Positions 25,447 to 35,959 of a stretch of DNA of 64,000 bases are shown piece by piece. Source of the stretch: Pseudofabraea citricarpa (Eukaryota; Ascomycota; Leotiomycetes; Helotiales; Dermateaceae); NCBI GenBank assembly GCA_029641185.1, contig JAPWGK010000002.1:744001-808000 (forward strand), written 5' to 3'. The stretch's first letter is position 1. Each line of letters opens with the position of its first letter. The notes under the pieces were generated by a model, which searched no databases, was not told the DNA's origin, and was given only the letters and a program-made list of their open reading frames with translations. The translations under genes were made by a program, and so were the position numbers.

Positions 25447-27045
25447 ATGGCGACTCCATCAAATACTCCTACCGCTGGTGGTATCACGGCACCTAGCAAG
25501 GCCCATGTGGGTTTACGCGAGCTTCCCGAGGCGATCCCACACAAAAACCACGCAGCCGGTATTGATAGTACTCTTGAAGAGAAGAATCCTTCTTCAAGAG
25601 CATCTACGGAACAGGGTGATGATCCAACAATATGCGACGCCAACTCGTCCGAAAACTCGTCTATTACCGAGAAAGGCAATGACTCGGATGCGCCCTCAAA
25701 AGTCCTCTATACTCTTCCACCCGAGAAGAAGTTATCAAAGGGGCCTCGCATGATTCGGCACACAATTCTCAATGTCTACCGTCGGCTGTTCTCTATCGTT
25801 TGGATGGCAAACATGTCTGCCTTCATCTACCTCCAATATACTCCAAACGACATCACGCACAGACTTTTCAACATAGCTACCGCTGCATCTGCGAATTTGT
25901 TTATTGCTGTTGCGATCCGACAAGATTACATTATCAACATCCTCTGTGAGCTGTGCGTTTTGGTTCCTTGGGGGACGCCACTGCGCATCCGACGCATTAT
26001 TGCCAAGGTGTATGAGTTTGGTGGTCTGCACAGTGGAGCAAGTACCTCTTGCGTGTTCTGGTTGTGCTACTTCACCGGATATGTCACCAAAATGACAGCA
26101 GACGGAGAGTTCAGGGATGTACGAGTCTTGGCCATGGCCTATTTGATTTGTATGTTATTCCTCAGCATTGTCATCTTCGCTATGCCATTCATCCGAAGAC
26201 GTGCACACAATGCTTTCGAACGTACACATCGCTTCGCAGGTTGGACCACCAACGCTTTCTTCTGGGCGCTGATTATCGTCCTCGCAAGCGACATCGGCAA
26301 GCGAAAGGGTCAAACCACAGGCCGAACTCTACTCACCCTACCATCTTTCTGGCTTATTGCTGCCAACACTCTCCATACCCTCCTTCCATGGACACCCAAG
26401 TACAGATTGCGCAAGCTCCACACCATCGCCGAGCCCCTCTCTTCCCGGGCTGTACGTCTTCATCTCAAAGCCGACATTGCTGAGTTCTACACAATCCGTA
26501 TCAGTGATTCTCCTCTCAGTGAATGGCACTCGTTCGCATGTTTCGAAGATCGTACCCCAGTTCAGGGCAGCACCAACTCGGTCATTGTTGCCAAAGCAGG
26601 TGATTGGACATCGAAGACCATCATGCAGCCACGTGACTACTACTGGACCAGAGGACAACCTACCCGTGGAGTCCTCTACATGTCCTTGATGTTCCGCAAA
26701 ATCGTCGTCGTAACAACCGGGTCTGGTATCGGACCATGCTTAAACCTTCTCGCTCTGAATGGCAGAAAGCGACCAGAGTGCCGTGTTCTTTGGTCGACCC
26801 CATTCCCAGAAGAGACATATGGAACTGAAATCATGGAGACGGTCAAGTTGGCTGATAAAGACGCTTTGATCTGGGACACAAAGAAGCAAGGTCGTCCCGA
26901 TATGCTCGGCTTGACATGGCAATTATACATGGAGAGTGGAGCAGAGGCTGTCTTCGTCATCAGCAACCCCAAGGTTACCAAGATGGTCGTCTATGGTATG
27001 GAGAGTCGAGGTGTGCCTGCATTCGGGCCCGTCTTCGATTCGTAG
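25447..27045 (+). CDS. tmpA: TmpA-like integral membrane flavoprotein
   Basis: Single-exon gene of 532 residues; ATG in good context (AAAAATGGCG). After a disordered Ser/Asn-rich N-terminus (1-95) come about six hydrophobic helices between residues 105 and 320 (for example FIYLQY, NLFIAVAIRQ, FWLCYFTGYV, YLICMLFLSIVIFAMPF, WALIIVLAS, FWLIAANTLHTLLPW). The C-terminal half is a cytosolic reductase-like module with a nucleotide-binding TTGSGIGP motif near 425. This matches the fungal TmpA family, related to ferric reductases; Aspergillus nidulans TmpA is a membrane protein needed to make a diffusible conidiation signal. The substrate and the signal here are unknown. Similar modules are also found near peptide-synthetase-like genes in other fungi, but none is present here. 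Confidence 0.82.
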   Translation: MATPSNTPTAGGITAPSKAHVGLRELPEAIPHKNHAAGIDSTLEEKNPSSRASTEQGDDPTICDANSSENSSITEKGNDSDAPSKVLYTLPPEKKLSKGPRMIRHTILNVYRRLFSIVWMANMSAFIYLQYTPNDITHRLFNIATAASANLFIAVAIRQDYIINILCELCVLVPWGTPLRIRRIIAKVYEFGGLHSGASTSCVFWLCYFTGYVTKMTADGEFRDVRVLAMAYLICMLFLSIVIFAMPFIRRRAHNAFERTHRFAGWTTNAFFWALIIVLASDIGKRKGQTTGRTLLTLPSFWLIAANTLHTLLPWTPKYRLRKLHTIAEPLSSRAVRLHLKADIAEFYTIRISDSPLSEWHSFACFEDRTPVQGSTNSVIVAKAGDWTSKTIMQPRDYYWTRGQPTRGVLYMSLMFRKIVVVTTGSGIGPCLNLLALNGRKRPECRVLWSTPFPEETYGTEIMETVKLADKDALIWDTKKQGRPDMLGLTWQLYMESGAEAVFVISNPKVTKMVVYGMESRGVPAFGPVFDS

Positions 27046-27385
27046 ATCCAATCAGGCTACCTTTTAGCTTGCGCCTCTGCGGAGGAATGCGATCAAACAT
27101 ATTGGTGGCAGCTTGTCAAGTCCAGATCCGTCAAAATAGAGTGTATTCGTCTCTCTCATTTGCTCTCGTTTTGAAGCAAGTTTTGCCGAGGAGGTTGCTT
27201 TTACTTTTCCTCCCTGATACCTGACAGATTAGATTGTTTGTGCGGCCTGCGGTTTGCTTCAAGAGATGAGGAGGATGTTTTTTTCATTCTTTTCTTTTTT
27301 GTTTTTTCTGATGATTGTTCTTGGAAAATGATTTTTACGCTTGTCGTTCTTTTTCCTTATACCTTTACTACTTCTACCTAGATTG

Positions 27386-27405
27386 CCTTGCCTTGCCTTG
27401 CCTTG
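27386..27405. repeat. CCTTG pentanucleotide repeat
   Basis: Four perfect CCTTG units followed directly by GA-rich sequence, in the 3' flank of the TmpA-like gene. Confidence 0.85.
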
Positions 27406-27810
27406 GGAGAGATCGGGAGAGAGAGAGAGATGGGACACGATTGAGAAGGACTGAAATCACGTGACGAGAAGAGACTCAGACTCGGTTCTGGGGAGGGTGT
27501 ATATTTATCTTGGTTGAGACAATACACTTATACATAACGAATACATGGTTCTTAAATGAATATGATTGAGAGTGACTGGTGATGTTTGAGACATGTGAAG
27601 AAACGATTTGCTTTCCTTTCCCCTTTCCTCGCTTAGCGGACATAATCAACAAATAGATTGGCAATCCTCATACCGAAGAACACCTACCTCTCTAATATCC
27701 CCGCTTAGCAACCTCACTTATGCAACTAAATGCTCGCGTATTTCCGTGTCTATTCCTCTCTGTAAAATCTCTTTGCCTCGTCAAGTCTTCCCTTCTAAGT
27801 TATTAGTAGA

Positions 27811-28094
27811 GAGGCGGAAAAGCGAAACGAGTTCAAGCGAAATGGAACAAACACGCAATCGAGAACTGACTCTTCGTGGGTTTTCTTCTCCTCTTAAATG
27901 CAAATTAAAATTGATATTCTCCCTCTACCTCAAGTCACAAGAAAGGAAAAAAGAACAGAAATTCAAGTTCGCCTCCCTCTGATTTGAGTGATCACCTACC
28001 TAGTTTCTAGTTTCAGGTAATAGAGGATCGCGATAGAAAGTATGACATCACTCGAGAGTGCTAATGAAGTGTAGAGTAATCGCTTTTCCGCCTC
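27811..28094. repeat. Pair of perfect 15-bp inverted repeats, 284 bp apart overall
   Basis: GAGGCGGAAAAGCGA at 27811-27825 is matched exactly in reverse complement at 28080-28094. The size is right for a MITE, but no clear target-site duplication is visible and the repeat is short, so this may be a decayed element or chance. Confidence 0.4.
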
Positions 28095-28686
28095 TTATTC
28101 CTGGACCTGCATTGCAGGTTCTATGGAAATCCCAGTAGCGAGGCTCATAATACTCGACTAGTTTCATTGAGTGACGTGCTTAGACAGTCGGGAGAGTAGA
28201 CTACAGATGGGATGGAAAGTTCAGAAGCTCAGCTCATGATCAACCGATCTGATCTCATCGGGCAACGTGTTAAAACCATCGACAGGAAAGGGGTCAAGCC
28301 AATATTACAATAGTCTCTCGTATGGTCACTTTTCTGTTCGCGCGTCATTCTTTTGGGAGAGTGTGTGAATTGAGTGGAATTTTTAATCTAGCATTACAGC
28401 TACTGAGAACAATACAATTTTCAAAGTTGAGGAATCCCATTGGATCATCAGATCATGAGATCACAGACAGTACTACCACAGAAAGTTGCGAGACTGCTCC
28501 CGAATTCGACAAACCTACTCGCGATGCGCATGCTTGCTTCCAGTTGCCAGACGAAAGCATGAAAAACGGCCCATTAACCAACACAAGCAAATTTCCTCCG
28601 CCATGAAGTCCATAACCAGACACCCCTGAGCCTGAACCTTCTATTGATCCCTCAAGCTCATCTCGGAAATGCGGCATCGGGCTCTA

Positions 28687-30044
28687 TTAGCGTCGGTTAG
28701 AGCGCATAGGTACCACCTCTCGGAATAGAAATTTTGGGATAACCCAATTGGAACAATCCATATAAGGTCCAGGATTTTCAAATGTTTCCTCAGCCATCTC
28801 ATCTTCAGTCAAATCGGGGTCTACAGAAGCGTTAGCAACGTTTAGTAAGCTTAGAATGTTTTCACACCTGTTATGAGTGCTTCTAGGTTGAGAGCACGCG
28901 ATTCCTTAAAGGCCTCTACGAACTCTTGAGCTTCTCTTTCTAGTTCACTCCAAGTCACAAATTGAGGATTTCGGAGCAATTTACTTTCGACTTCCCTTGA
29001 AGTTCCTTCCATCCATTTAGAAGCTCCTAAGTCAAATGTTTCTCGTGGTAAACACGCATGAGGTGGGTAACTCGGATTGACTAGGCAAACTTCCTGTTTC
29101 ACATAGCATTGGAACTTCGAAACCAGAATAATTATCTCTTTGAGAGGTCCGAGAGAGAACATTTGCTCCATTGCTACACCGAATTCAAGCTCGTGACCAA
29201 AATAAGATGTTGTGAGATCGTACCAGTAATTGTAGGGAATAGCAATGCTACGTAAGCATTCCTGGTGTTTCAAGTACCAACCAAGCGGTAGGAAGTCTGT
29301 CAGAGAAGAAATACATCCAGGAAGGGAACTATTTTCTAGTGTTGCTGGTCTGAATACACTTTGGATGTCACATTCGAGATCGTGTTCACTTCCTGCGTTG
29401 ATCAACCATATTGTATCAATCTGGAGGTTCGGGAAAATTTCTGGGGCTTGCATTCTGTAATTAGGGCTGAGATGATTGCTGATTTCGAATAGGTTGTGGT
29501 ATTGTTTTTGTACTTTAGATGCCTCTTTTCTACTCTGTCTGTTCACGAGAAGTAGAGGACTGTGATTTGTTCTTGGCACCAAGTACAAATTTCTGTCCGA
29601 ATTGCACACTGCTTCGACGCCAATAACTTGCGGAACAGAAAGCGCAAACATCCAAATTCTGATCTGGATTTCGACAGGAAGCTTGGGAAACAGCGTAAAT
29701 GATTGAAGTGGTGGAAGAGTTGCATCTTGGCCAGCAATCTGATGCATGAGCTGAAAACGTTGTGTTCGAAGCAAAGCGACCTCGTGTCTTAAATCCTTGA
29801 TAGAAGCGGCTAGGGAACTAAAAATATCCGCAGAGACTTGAATCGTGTTCTGTTGCATAACAGGCTGCTGAGCAATGGAGGCTGTCTTCGAGATCAAGCT
29901 ACGGATTTCGCTATCGATATCGCTACTCTCAGCCATTGTGGCGGAGGTTGAAGCTGCATTATCAAGAAGCTTTCTGGCACCGGGACTTCTGATCTCTGTT
30001 TCATCCTTGTGTTTCGGATCGTCGTTGATATTAGTTGACTCCAT
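28687..30044 (-). CDS. 2EXR-domain protein A
   Basis: Two exons, 30044-28868 and 28820-28687, joined over a 47-nt intron (GTGTGA...CTGTAG, GCTAAC branch site), giving 436 residues. The N-terminus is Ser/Asp-rich with a short helical region (DLRHEVALLRTQRF). The 2EXR signature follows at about 115-160 (FTLFPKLPVEIQIRIWMFAL, then PQVIGVE and a later LLLVNRQSRKEA). 2EXR is a fungus-expanded domain of unknown function with F-box-like sequence, often in lineage-specific families. The second exon encodes a short tail rich in acidic then basic residues. It is divergent from 2EXR protein B and shares its architecture and late intron position. Confidence 0.85.
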
Positions 30045-30230
30045 GGCTCTGCTGTTGTCTCGAAAGATGAGAGGTATGTGGCTGTATGGTGCTGGAAAGA
30101 GTCAGCTACCAAGTCCAGAGTTACATGATATATAGAGATACTTACAGAGTAGAAACGAGATGTAGTCTTCAGCTTTACGGAGACAGATTTACTGTGGTCA
30201 GGTGGATGATGAAAGAGTGTGTGGGTTTAG

Positions 30231-30497
30231 AGGATATCCTCACCCGCAAGATGATGAAGATGGATGAGGAGCGGAAGAGAGAGTGTGTGTGTTTTCTTAT
30301 TTGGGTGTAGAGGTTTGGAGGATATCCTCACCCGCAAGATGATGAAGATGGATGAGGAGCGGAGGAGAGAGAGTGTGTGTGTTTTCTTATTGGGGTGTAG
30401 AGGTTTGGAGGATATCCTCACCCGCAAGATGATGAAGATGGATGAGGAGCGGAGGAGAGAGAGTGTGTGTGTTTTCTTATTGGGGTGTAGAGGTTTG
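30231..30497. repeat. Minisatellite, three units of 88-90 bp
   Basis: The palindromic start AGGATATCCT recurs at 30231, 30319 and 30409. Each unit continues with CACCCGCAAGATGATGAAG, a GAGGAGCGGA segment, a GTGTGTGT run and TTTTCTTATT. Copies two and three are nearly identical. It sits in the shared upstream region of the two divergent 2EXR genes, so copy number could affect either promoter. Confidence 0.92.
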
Positions 30498-30688
30498 GTT
30501 ACGAAGGATTGGGGCCAATTATGGTGAATTTGAGGAATGTTCGCGCGGAAGATGATAGAAAGGGCGCGCTCTAGAAGAAGGAAAAAGGGGCGCGCCTATC
30601 TACCTACGAATATCTTCAACATCACTTTACGCGAGCAACAACACCGCCTTCTGACGACAAGCTAACGTCCAAATATCAAAGCATAAGC

Positions 30689-31942
30689 ATGACGAAGATC
30701 GTTTTCATCAGATCGGAAGAATCAGATGATTCTGATCCGTCGGAAGAGCAAACTCATCCGCGAGCAAGACCAACAGTTTCTATTCTCGGTAAGACACACG
30801 GTTCGCTGCTCTTTGTCCGCATCGTCGCTTACGAGGTTCTAGCTCTCCCAATACCCGACAAAGATAAAATCCCAGCTGTCGTTTTCCCGCTCTTTCCAAA
30901 ACTGTCGCCGGAGACACGAGTCAATATATGGAGATTAATGCTCAACACGCCTCAAGTCATCGCCGTCAAGCCATGCTGGAAACTCCACGGGATCGCAGGT
31001 AGAACTCCAAACCGCGAGTTGCAATGCTTGACTCGTCCACGAAATTGCCTATCTGTCAACAATGAAGCAAGACACGAAGCGAGAAGCAAAGTCCTACCTT
31101 GTCACATGGGGTTTGAACAAGAAGGTCCCACCACGGAAGCTCCTGTTGAGCGTCGCTTGGTTGTCAATCCTCGCCCAACCTTTTATGCCAATCTCGCAGT
31201 TGATACGATATGGTACGTCAATAGAATGGGGTACGATACGCTGAAAGCGTTCACACTCTTTTTTCTCCCCATGTCAGGTGCCCGTTATACTCATAATCCA
31301 ACCCGAAGCATCGCCGTTTCGTGGGATCACTGGTACAACAGAGCCCCCTTCGACATTAACGAGGAATCACAGCAGTCAGTGAAGACGAAGAGATTTCTTG
31401 AGATGATGCGGTCCATCAGCAGAGTGGATATGGATGAAGACATACCAGATAAATACAAAGCCGAACGACGCCTGGCAGCAGAGCATCTCCAAGAACTGAT
31501 CTTGGTCGTTGGATCCGAAGCAGCAAGCGAAAAGGATGGAATTGTTTTCATTGAGCCAACAATGAGTCCGAAACATTACCTGCCTTTGGAAGTTTTAGCA
31601 AAGAGAAAATTTTGTTACCCTTCAGAAAGCTCTGTTCCCGAGGCAACTTGGGATATAATGAACAGCGAAGCTGAAAACTTCATCCGAGGCTACAAAGCAA
31701 AGAAAGCTGCTGAGGCACAAAAATTCTTGGACTGTAAGTCGCCGCTAATAGAAAATAAATCGACACTTGAGCAAACACTAATTCTTTCCTTAGCCAACGT
31801 CGAATCCGAAATCGAGAACGATCAAATTGAGCTTGGTCGAGAATTCACCGATCCGCCTCATTGGAAAATCCCCAAAATCCGACATATGCAAGCGACAACA
31901 GTGGGAGCATTGGAGAAAATTCGTCAGTTAAAGCGAAGATAA
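30689..31942 (+). CDS. 2EXR-domain protein B
   Basis: Probably two exons, 30689-31733 and 31794-31942, giving 397 residues; the 60-nt intron has no in-frame stop, so retention would add 20 residues. Residues about 60-105 carry the 2EXR signature (FPLFPKLSPETRVNIWRLML, PQVIAVK), with the later LSVNNEARHEA motif typical of the family. As in protein A, a DTIW motif, a central variable region and a C-terminal KIPK...KRR basic tail follow. The two genes are probably old paralogues arranged head to head. The family has no established biochemical function. Confidence 0.83.
   Translation: MTKIVFIRSEESDDSDPSEEQTHPRARPTVSILGKTHGSLLFVRIVAYEVLALPIPDKDKIPAVVFPLFPKLSPETRVNIWRLMLNTPQVIAVKPCWKLHGIAGRTPNRELQCLTRPRNCLSVNNEARHEARSKVLPCHMGFEQEGPTTEAPVERRLVVNPRPTFYANLAVDTIWYVNRMGYDTLKAFTLFFLPMSGARYTHNPTRSIAVSWDHWYNRAPFDINEESQQSVKTKRFLEMMRSISRVDMDEDIPDKYKAERRLAAEHLQELILVVGSEAASEKDGIVFIEPTMSPKHYLPLEVLAKRKFCYPSESSVPEATWDIMNSEAENFIRGYKAKKAAEAQKFLDCKSPLIENKSTLEQTLILSLANVESEIENDQIELGREFTDPPHWKIPKIRHMQATTVGALEKIRQLKRR
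31734..31793 (+). other. Probable stop-free 60-nt intron in 2EXR protein B
   Basis: Starts GTAAGT, ends CCTTAG, has a CACTAAT branch-like site and is 60 nt long. The 2EXR protein A gene has an intron at the same relative place, just before the C-terminal tail, which supports splicing here. Confidence 0.75.
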
Positions 31943-34643
31943 TTCTAAAGCAGCAGGAGTGTACAGTATACAAGGACTAAATTGTGCTTATGTATAAAAT
32001 GCGGAGAAGGCTCCTAACTACGCGTTAGAATCCAAAGAGGATATTTCAAGGACAGGAAATACTTTCTTGTCTTTCCACAAGACACTTGTACGGCAACAAA
32101 GGACCATTATGTTGTTAATCATTGTAGAATAGTTACGATGTGGGGCAAAGATAAATGTGGACTTAACCACTGGTGGTGTATAAAAAATGTATCTACGGAG
32201 TGCAATTTCGTGAGATCCGATGCAACCAATTTATGAAATATATACTGTGACGTCTTATTATAGGAGAGTGCGTACCACCTTTAATAGCTATACATAGATT
32301 TTCAATCGAAAACTAGGTGCCAGATTAGTGAGTGTTGCCCCCAGGCTTGCCAGACCCTGACTGACTCGGACTATTATTGAACACACCACTAGAACTAAAA
32401 CCTTACTGGGCAGCTGCGCATTGCATAGAGTGACACTGCAGTTTGAACGACGTAGGGCCGTATATTTATGTTGTGCTTTCCAGTACCTGTGCACAAGCTG
32501 GAGATCATCTGCAACCGACACAATCTAAGGAGGCAATTGAAGAGAGGGATGACGTGAGCGGATTCTCAGGGATATACTCTGGCACATCATTTTACTGTCT
32601 AACAAGCTGCCATGTGAAGGACAGACTATATTATAGGCTGCGATAAAGACCTGATGGAAGCTGAGAAAGAAATGACCACCATAATCTTTCTTTTGTTGTT
32701 GAACGGGTATCCATAGGTGGTTTCAGCGCCTTATTGTCGCATGTTACTGTGTGGGAAGATCACTTGCTACAGTAGAGAGTAACCACAATCTATGAGCGTC
32801 ATCTCACCTGGCCCTCTATAAGTAAGCTCTGACTGTAGTTAATAAGATCGTCATAGAATTTTTTTAGCATGAGGCAGGCGGAGTAATACTTCGACTTGAA
32901 AGTTTTCACTTGATCGTAAGAGTCCAAATTCCCGACTCTGACAAGGAACATAGACATGGAAGCTATTCTGGCTAATCTGAAGTCACAAGGAATTCTTCAT
33001 GTCAAAGCACCGGTAATGGTTGGGTTGGAGTTCAGGAGCTGCCCTGTGTCCCAGCTCTAGTCTGATGCCGAGAAACAAGAACTGCGACATTAATGTGACG
33101 GGCATGGGTGATCCTCAGATAGAAAGCCTCATAATTTCGATTGAACAGGCCCACCATCTACAACCACGAAGATGTAGGACATTCCGTTTCTGCAAAGCAA
33201 ATATTCTACACCCCTCTCTCGGTTTCTAACAGCACACGGGACAAGGCGTGACAAGGCGTGCAAGTGAGGCATCTTGCCATTCGTTCTTAGCGGGCTGGAG
33301 CGTTTTCGAATTGAGTTTATACGAAATGACACGGATATGTCGAGATCTCAGGGCAGGTGGAAGGCTTCAAGAGAAGATCTTTGAGTAGCCTCAAAGCCTT
33401 TCAAGATACAAGGCTGCTGTTCAAAACAAGATCAAGGCGAGGGCGTCCTGAGTTAGAATTGATCGACGAGTTCGAGAAGCTGGAGAGGTCATATAGTATG
33501 TCTGTGATGAAGTCGCGTGTGTTGAAACTTGCCACAAACAGGCGATCCAGTTCAAAATTACCTGCTGGGAGTCTTCTTAGATAGGGCTGCTGGACGCAAA
33601 AGTTCGCGGATCCTTCAAGAGTGGTGTTCAGAGCATGTCGCTGGCCGCGCGCCGAGCTCCCCTTGTCCTCTGTTCCTGGATCACCCTGGCGCCTGAAATG
33701 TTCCATGGTGTTTGTGGATTGTGAAAGAGGCGAAAAACCAGCGGGGTCAGCGATGATCTTATGAAGATTAAGCAGCTCGAGCATCACATATAATTGTGAC
33801 ACCTTTTAAAGTTTCGTCTGGTGCCAGATCTGCCTCGTGTGCAGCATTTTAGGCGGCGCCAATCATTCCTTCCAGGCTCGCCAACACCAGGCCGATCACA
33901 GATCTGGGGCGTGCACAGGTGACAGGCCCCACTGCGATATTTGCTGGAGTGCCCGGGAAGTTCAGGACGTGATTATTGATGACCGTCAAGTCAGCGGTGC
34001 ATTGCATGGCTGTCGTTGGTGTTGATATTTGCGTTTGCTGGTGGGCTCGCCTGTTTGTTCGTCCCATGAGTTTCCGAAGATTCTCGTGCTCCTTCGTCGC
34101 CATGTCCCACAAACACGCCCGCCCCCCAATATACCCCCATTTACTAAGGACGACATCTTAGTTTCGCACTCCAGTAGAACATAAGTGCAGTGCTTATGCG
34201 CGTCTTGTATGGCGCCGCCGGTTGGCCAATGTACTTCTGGTCAAGATGCGGTGAAGGAATTTTAATCTCTGCTCGCCAATCGGTCGGCGGCTGCTCGTTC
34301 GCCTTGAGCGAGGCTGTCGAGAATCTAGCGAGTCCCGCGCCAGGATTAATGGGGATGCATCTTGAGCACAGCTTGGAAAAGTGTGGCCTGCACAGTGCAC
34401 ACTAGACTATCTAGAAGCAATACGTGGGCAGCTCTGGCCTTCCGTCAGAGCAAGCAATCACTGCGTACCTAGTGCTCAGCTGACTTCCTGGTACAGCAGG
34501 CGTTCAACTAGATTTAGCCATATAAGCTTCGTTTTCCATCGATGGAAGAGCCTCTTGAATACTTGAAAATCACACGCAAGACACCTTCTCTATTGCAAGC
34601 TTATGTTTTGGCTCGCGCAGAGTGAAATTGATACGTCGTGCGG
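31943..34643. other. Gene-poor interval
   Basis: About 2.7 kb with no recognised gene. The longest candidate is an ATG-initiated minus-strand frame at 33784-33401 (127 codons) overlapped by a Lys/Arg-rich plus-strand frame; neither resembles a known family. A short direct repeat (GACAAGGCGT twice) lies at 33240-33260. Confidence 0.55.
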
Positions 34644-35225
34644 ATGCCGTCCCAAGAGATGAACCGTTACTGGATTCCCAATCTTGATATCAATAAAAAG
34701 GTTTGCGGCCCATGCAACAACGAGACACACCGCGGTGCTAAATGTTGAGACAGGTCATCACCGCCGAATTACAATATTACCTTGGTCCTGACGCTACTGT
34801 TCGATCATATACCCGAGAGGTATAGCCACTTGCACACACGCTTCCACGAAGCCTACTTGCTAACGTTCAGCCAGGGAGAAGATGGCTTCCTTATCACAAC
34901 TCCTGGGGAGTGCTTGACCGATGTGAGCATAAGTTCCGACAAGGAGAGCCTCATTTGCAATTGGAATCCACATTGACCGCGACTCCAGGAGCAAATTGAT
35001 GATATATGCCGCAAGTCCAAAGAAGTCTGGGAACAAAAGGCCGCTGCTCGGTCCAAGAAAGAATCAGACAAGCAGCTCAAACGGCCACTTCACCAACCCA
35101 TCGTGGTGTCACGAGGCAGTCAATCAGATTCATCCAGACATCGCCATCGAGCTGATGAAAGAACCGATGGCTCTAGACGGCGGTCCGATGAGGACAGGTA
35201 TTACAGTGATGGCACACGAAGGTAA
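34644..35225 (+). CDS. Small conserved fungal protein, function unknown
   Basis: Four short exons, 34644-34700, 34754-34819, 34875-34922 and 34989-35225, all joined in phase 0 over introns of 53, 55 and 66 nt, give 135 residues. The joined protein begins MPSQEMNRYWIPNLDINKK, continues with AELQYYLGPDATVRSYTRE and GEDGFLITTPGECLTD, then DDICRKSKEVWEQ, and ends in an Arg/Ser/Asp-rich tail. I recall similar uncharacterised proteins in other Pezizomycotina, but no named family; this is from memory. Reading-frame continuity across four exons with consensus splice sites is strong evidence of a real gene. The basic Arg/Ser/Asp-rich tail suggests nucleic-acid or nuclear association, which is only inference. 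Met6 is an alternative start. Confidence 0.82.
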
Positions 35226-35959
35226 TTGATTGGTGGTAATGCACTCGTCGGAAGAATGTCCACCTGGTGTTCGGAGCTACTCGGTTTGCAATGGCCAGGC
35301 AACAGATACCCCGGGTTGGTATTATTCAGAGGCTGAATGCGCACGAGATTTTTTTTTGGTTGTTAGAAGCATAGCGATGGATATCTGTGATTGCTATTAT
35401 TGTCATTTTGAGCCGGTAGCGTTTTGTTTGTGAGTCAATTTGAAAAGCCATAAATGCTCATGCAACCCAGGTGTCCGTCAGTCTGTGAGAATTTCCTTCC
35501 GTAGCAGTCTGGTATGCTTGGTATGTTCAATGTCCGGTGTACCACAAAGGGCGCATTTGACTTCCCGCTCCAGAATATGATCCGTTGTATCCTACCAAAG
35601 TGGTCGGCCAAGAGCACATACAAACTCCATCCAATACAACTTTGATGCAATATGACAGACTGCAGCCGTGGCCTAGATGTACCTTTGCAGGGGTCGTGCC
35701 TAGCGCGGCTTCCATATTGCAGACGTTCGAGATTGGACCGGTATGCAAGCCACTTCCGTCTGATATGTGAACTCACATCGCATCAACTGACTGCTTTGGG
35801 CATCCAGTATTTGGCCTGCCGAATGAGCAGCTTCAAACAAATGTGCGATTTGGGGTGCTTTGCGGTAGGCAATCATGCTAAGATAGACCACATCTGCACC
35901 TGTCCCCACCACGAAAGGAGGATACCTAGAACCTCAACAAGTCTGCACATGTCTCAACT
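35226..35959. other. Interval between the small conserved gene and TEN1
   Basis: About 730 bp between two convergent genes. The minus strand has open frames (35912-35700, 35776-35435) with protein-like stretches such as DVVYLSMIAYRKAPQIAHLF, but I found no splice pattern joining them and recognise no family. Could be a decayed gene or 3' UTR. Confidence 0.4.

Larger units (their letters stand above)
27046..28686. other. Intergenic region with simple repeats and an inverted repeat
   Basis: Contains the T-rich 3' flank of the TmpA-like gene, four CCTTG units (27386-27405), a GA-rich run and the 15-bp inverted repeat described separately. No gene is supported; the open frame across 27608-27982 begins with TTG and has no recognisable content. 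Confidence 0.6.

Noticed and set aside
30231..30497. CRISPR-like repeat array or coding repeats at the minisatellite
   Set aside because: Units are contiguous with no unique spacers, the host is a fungus, and the 87-codon frame across it has no other support.
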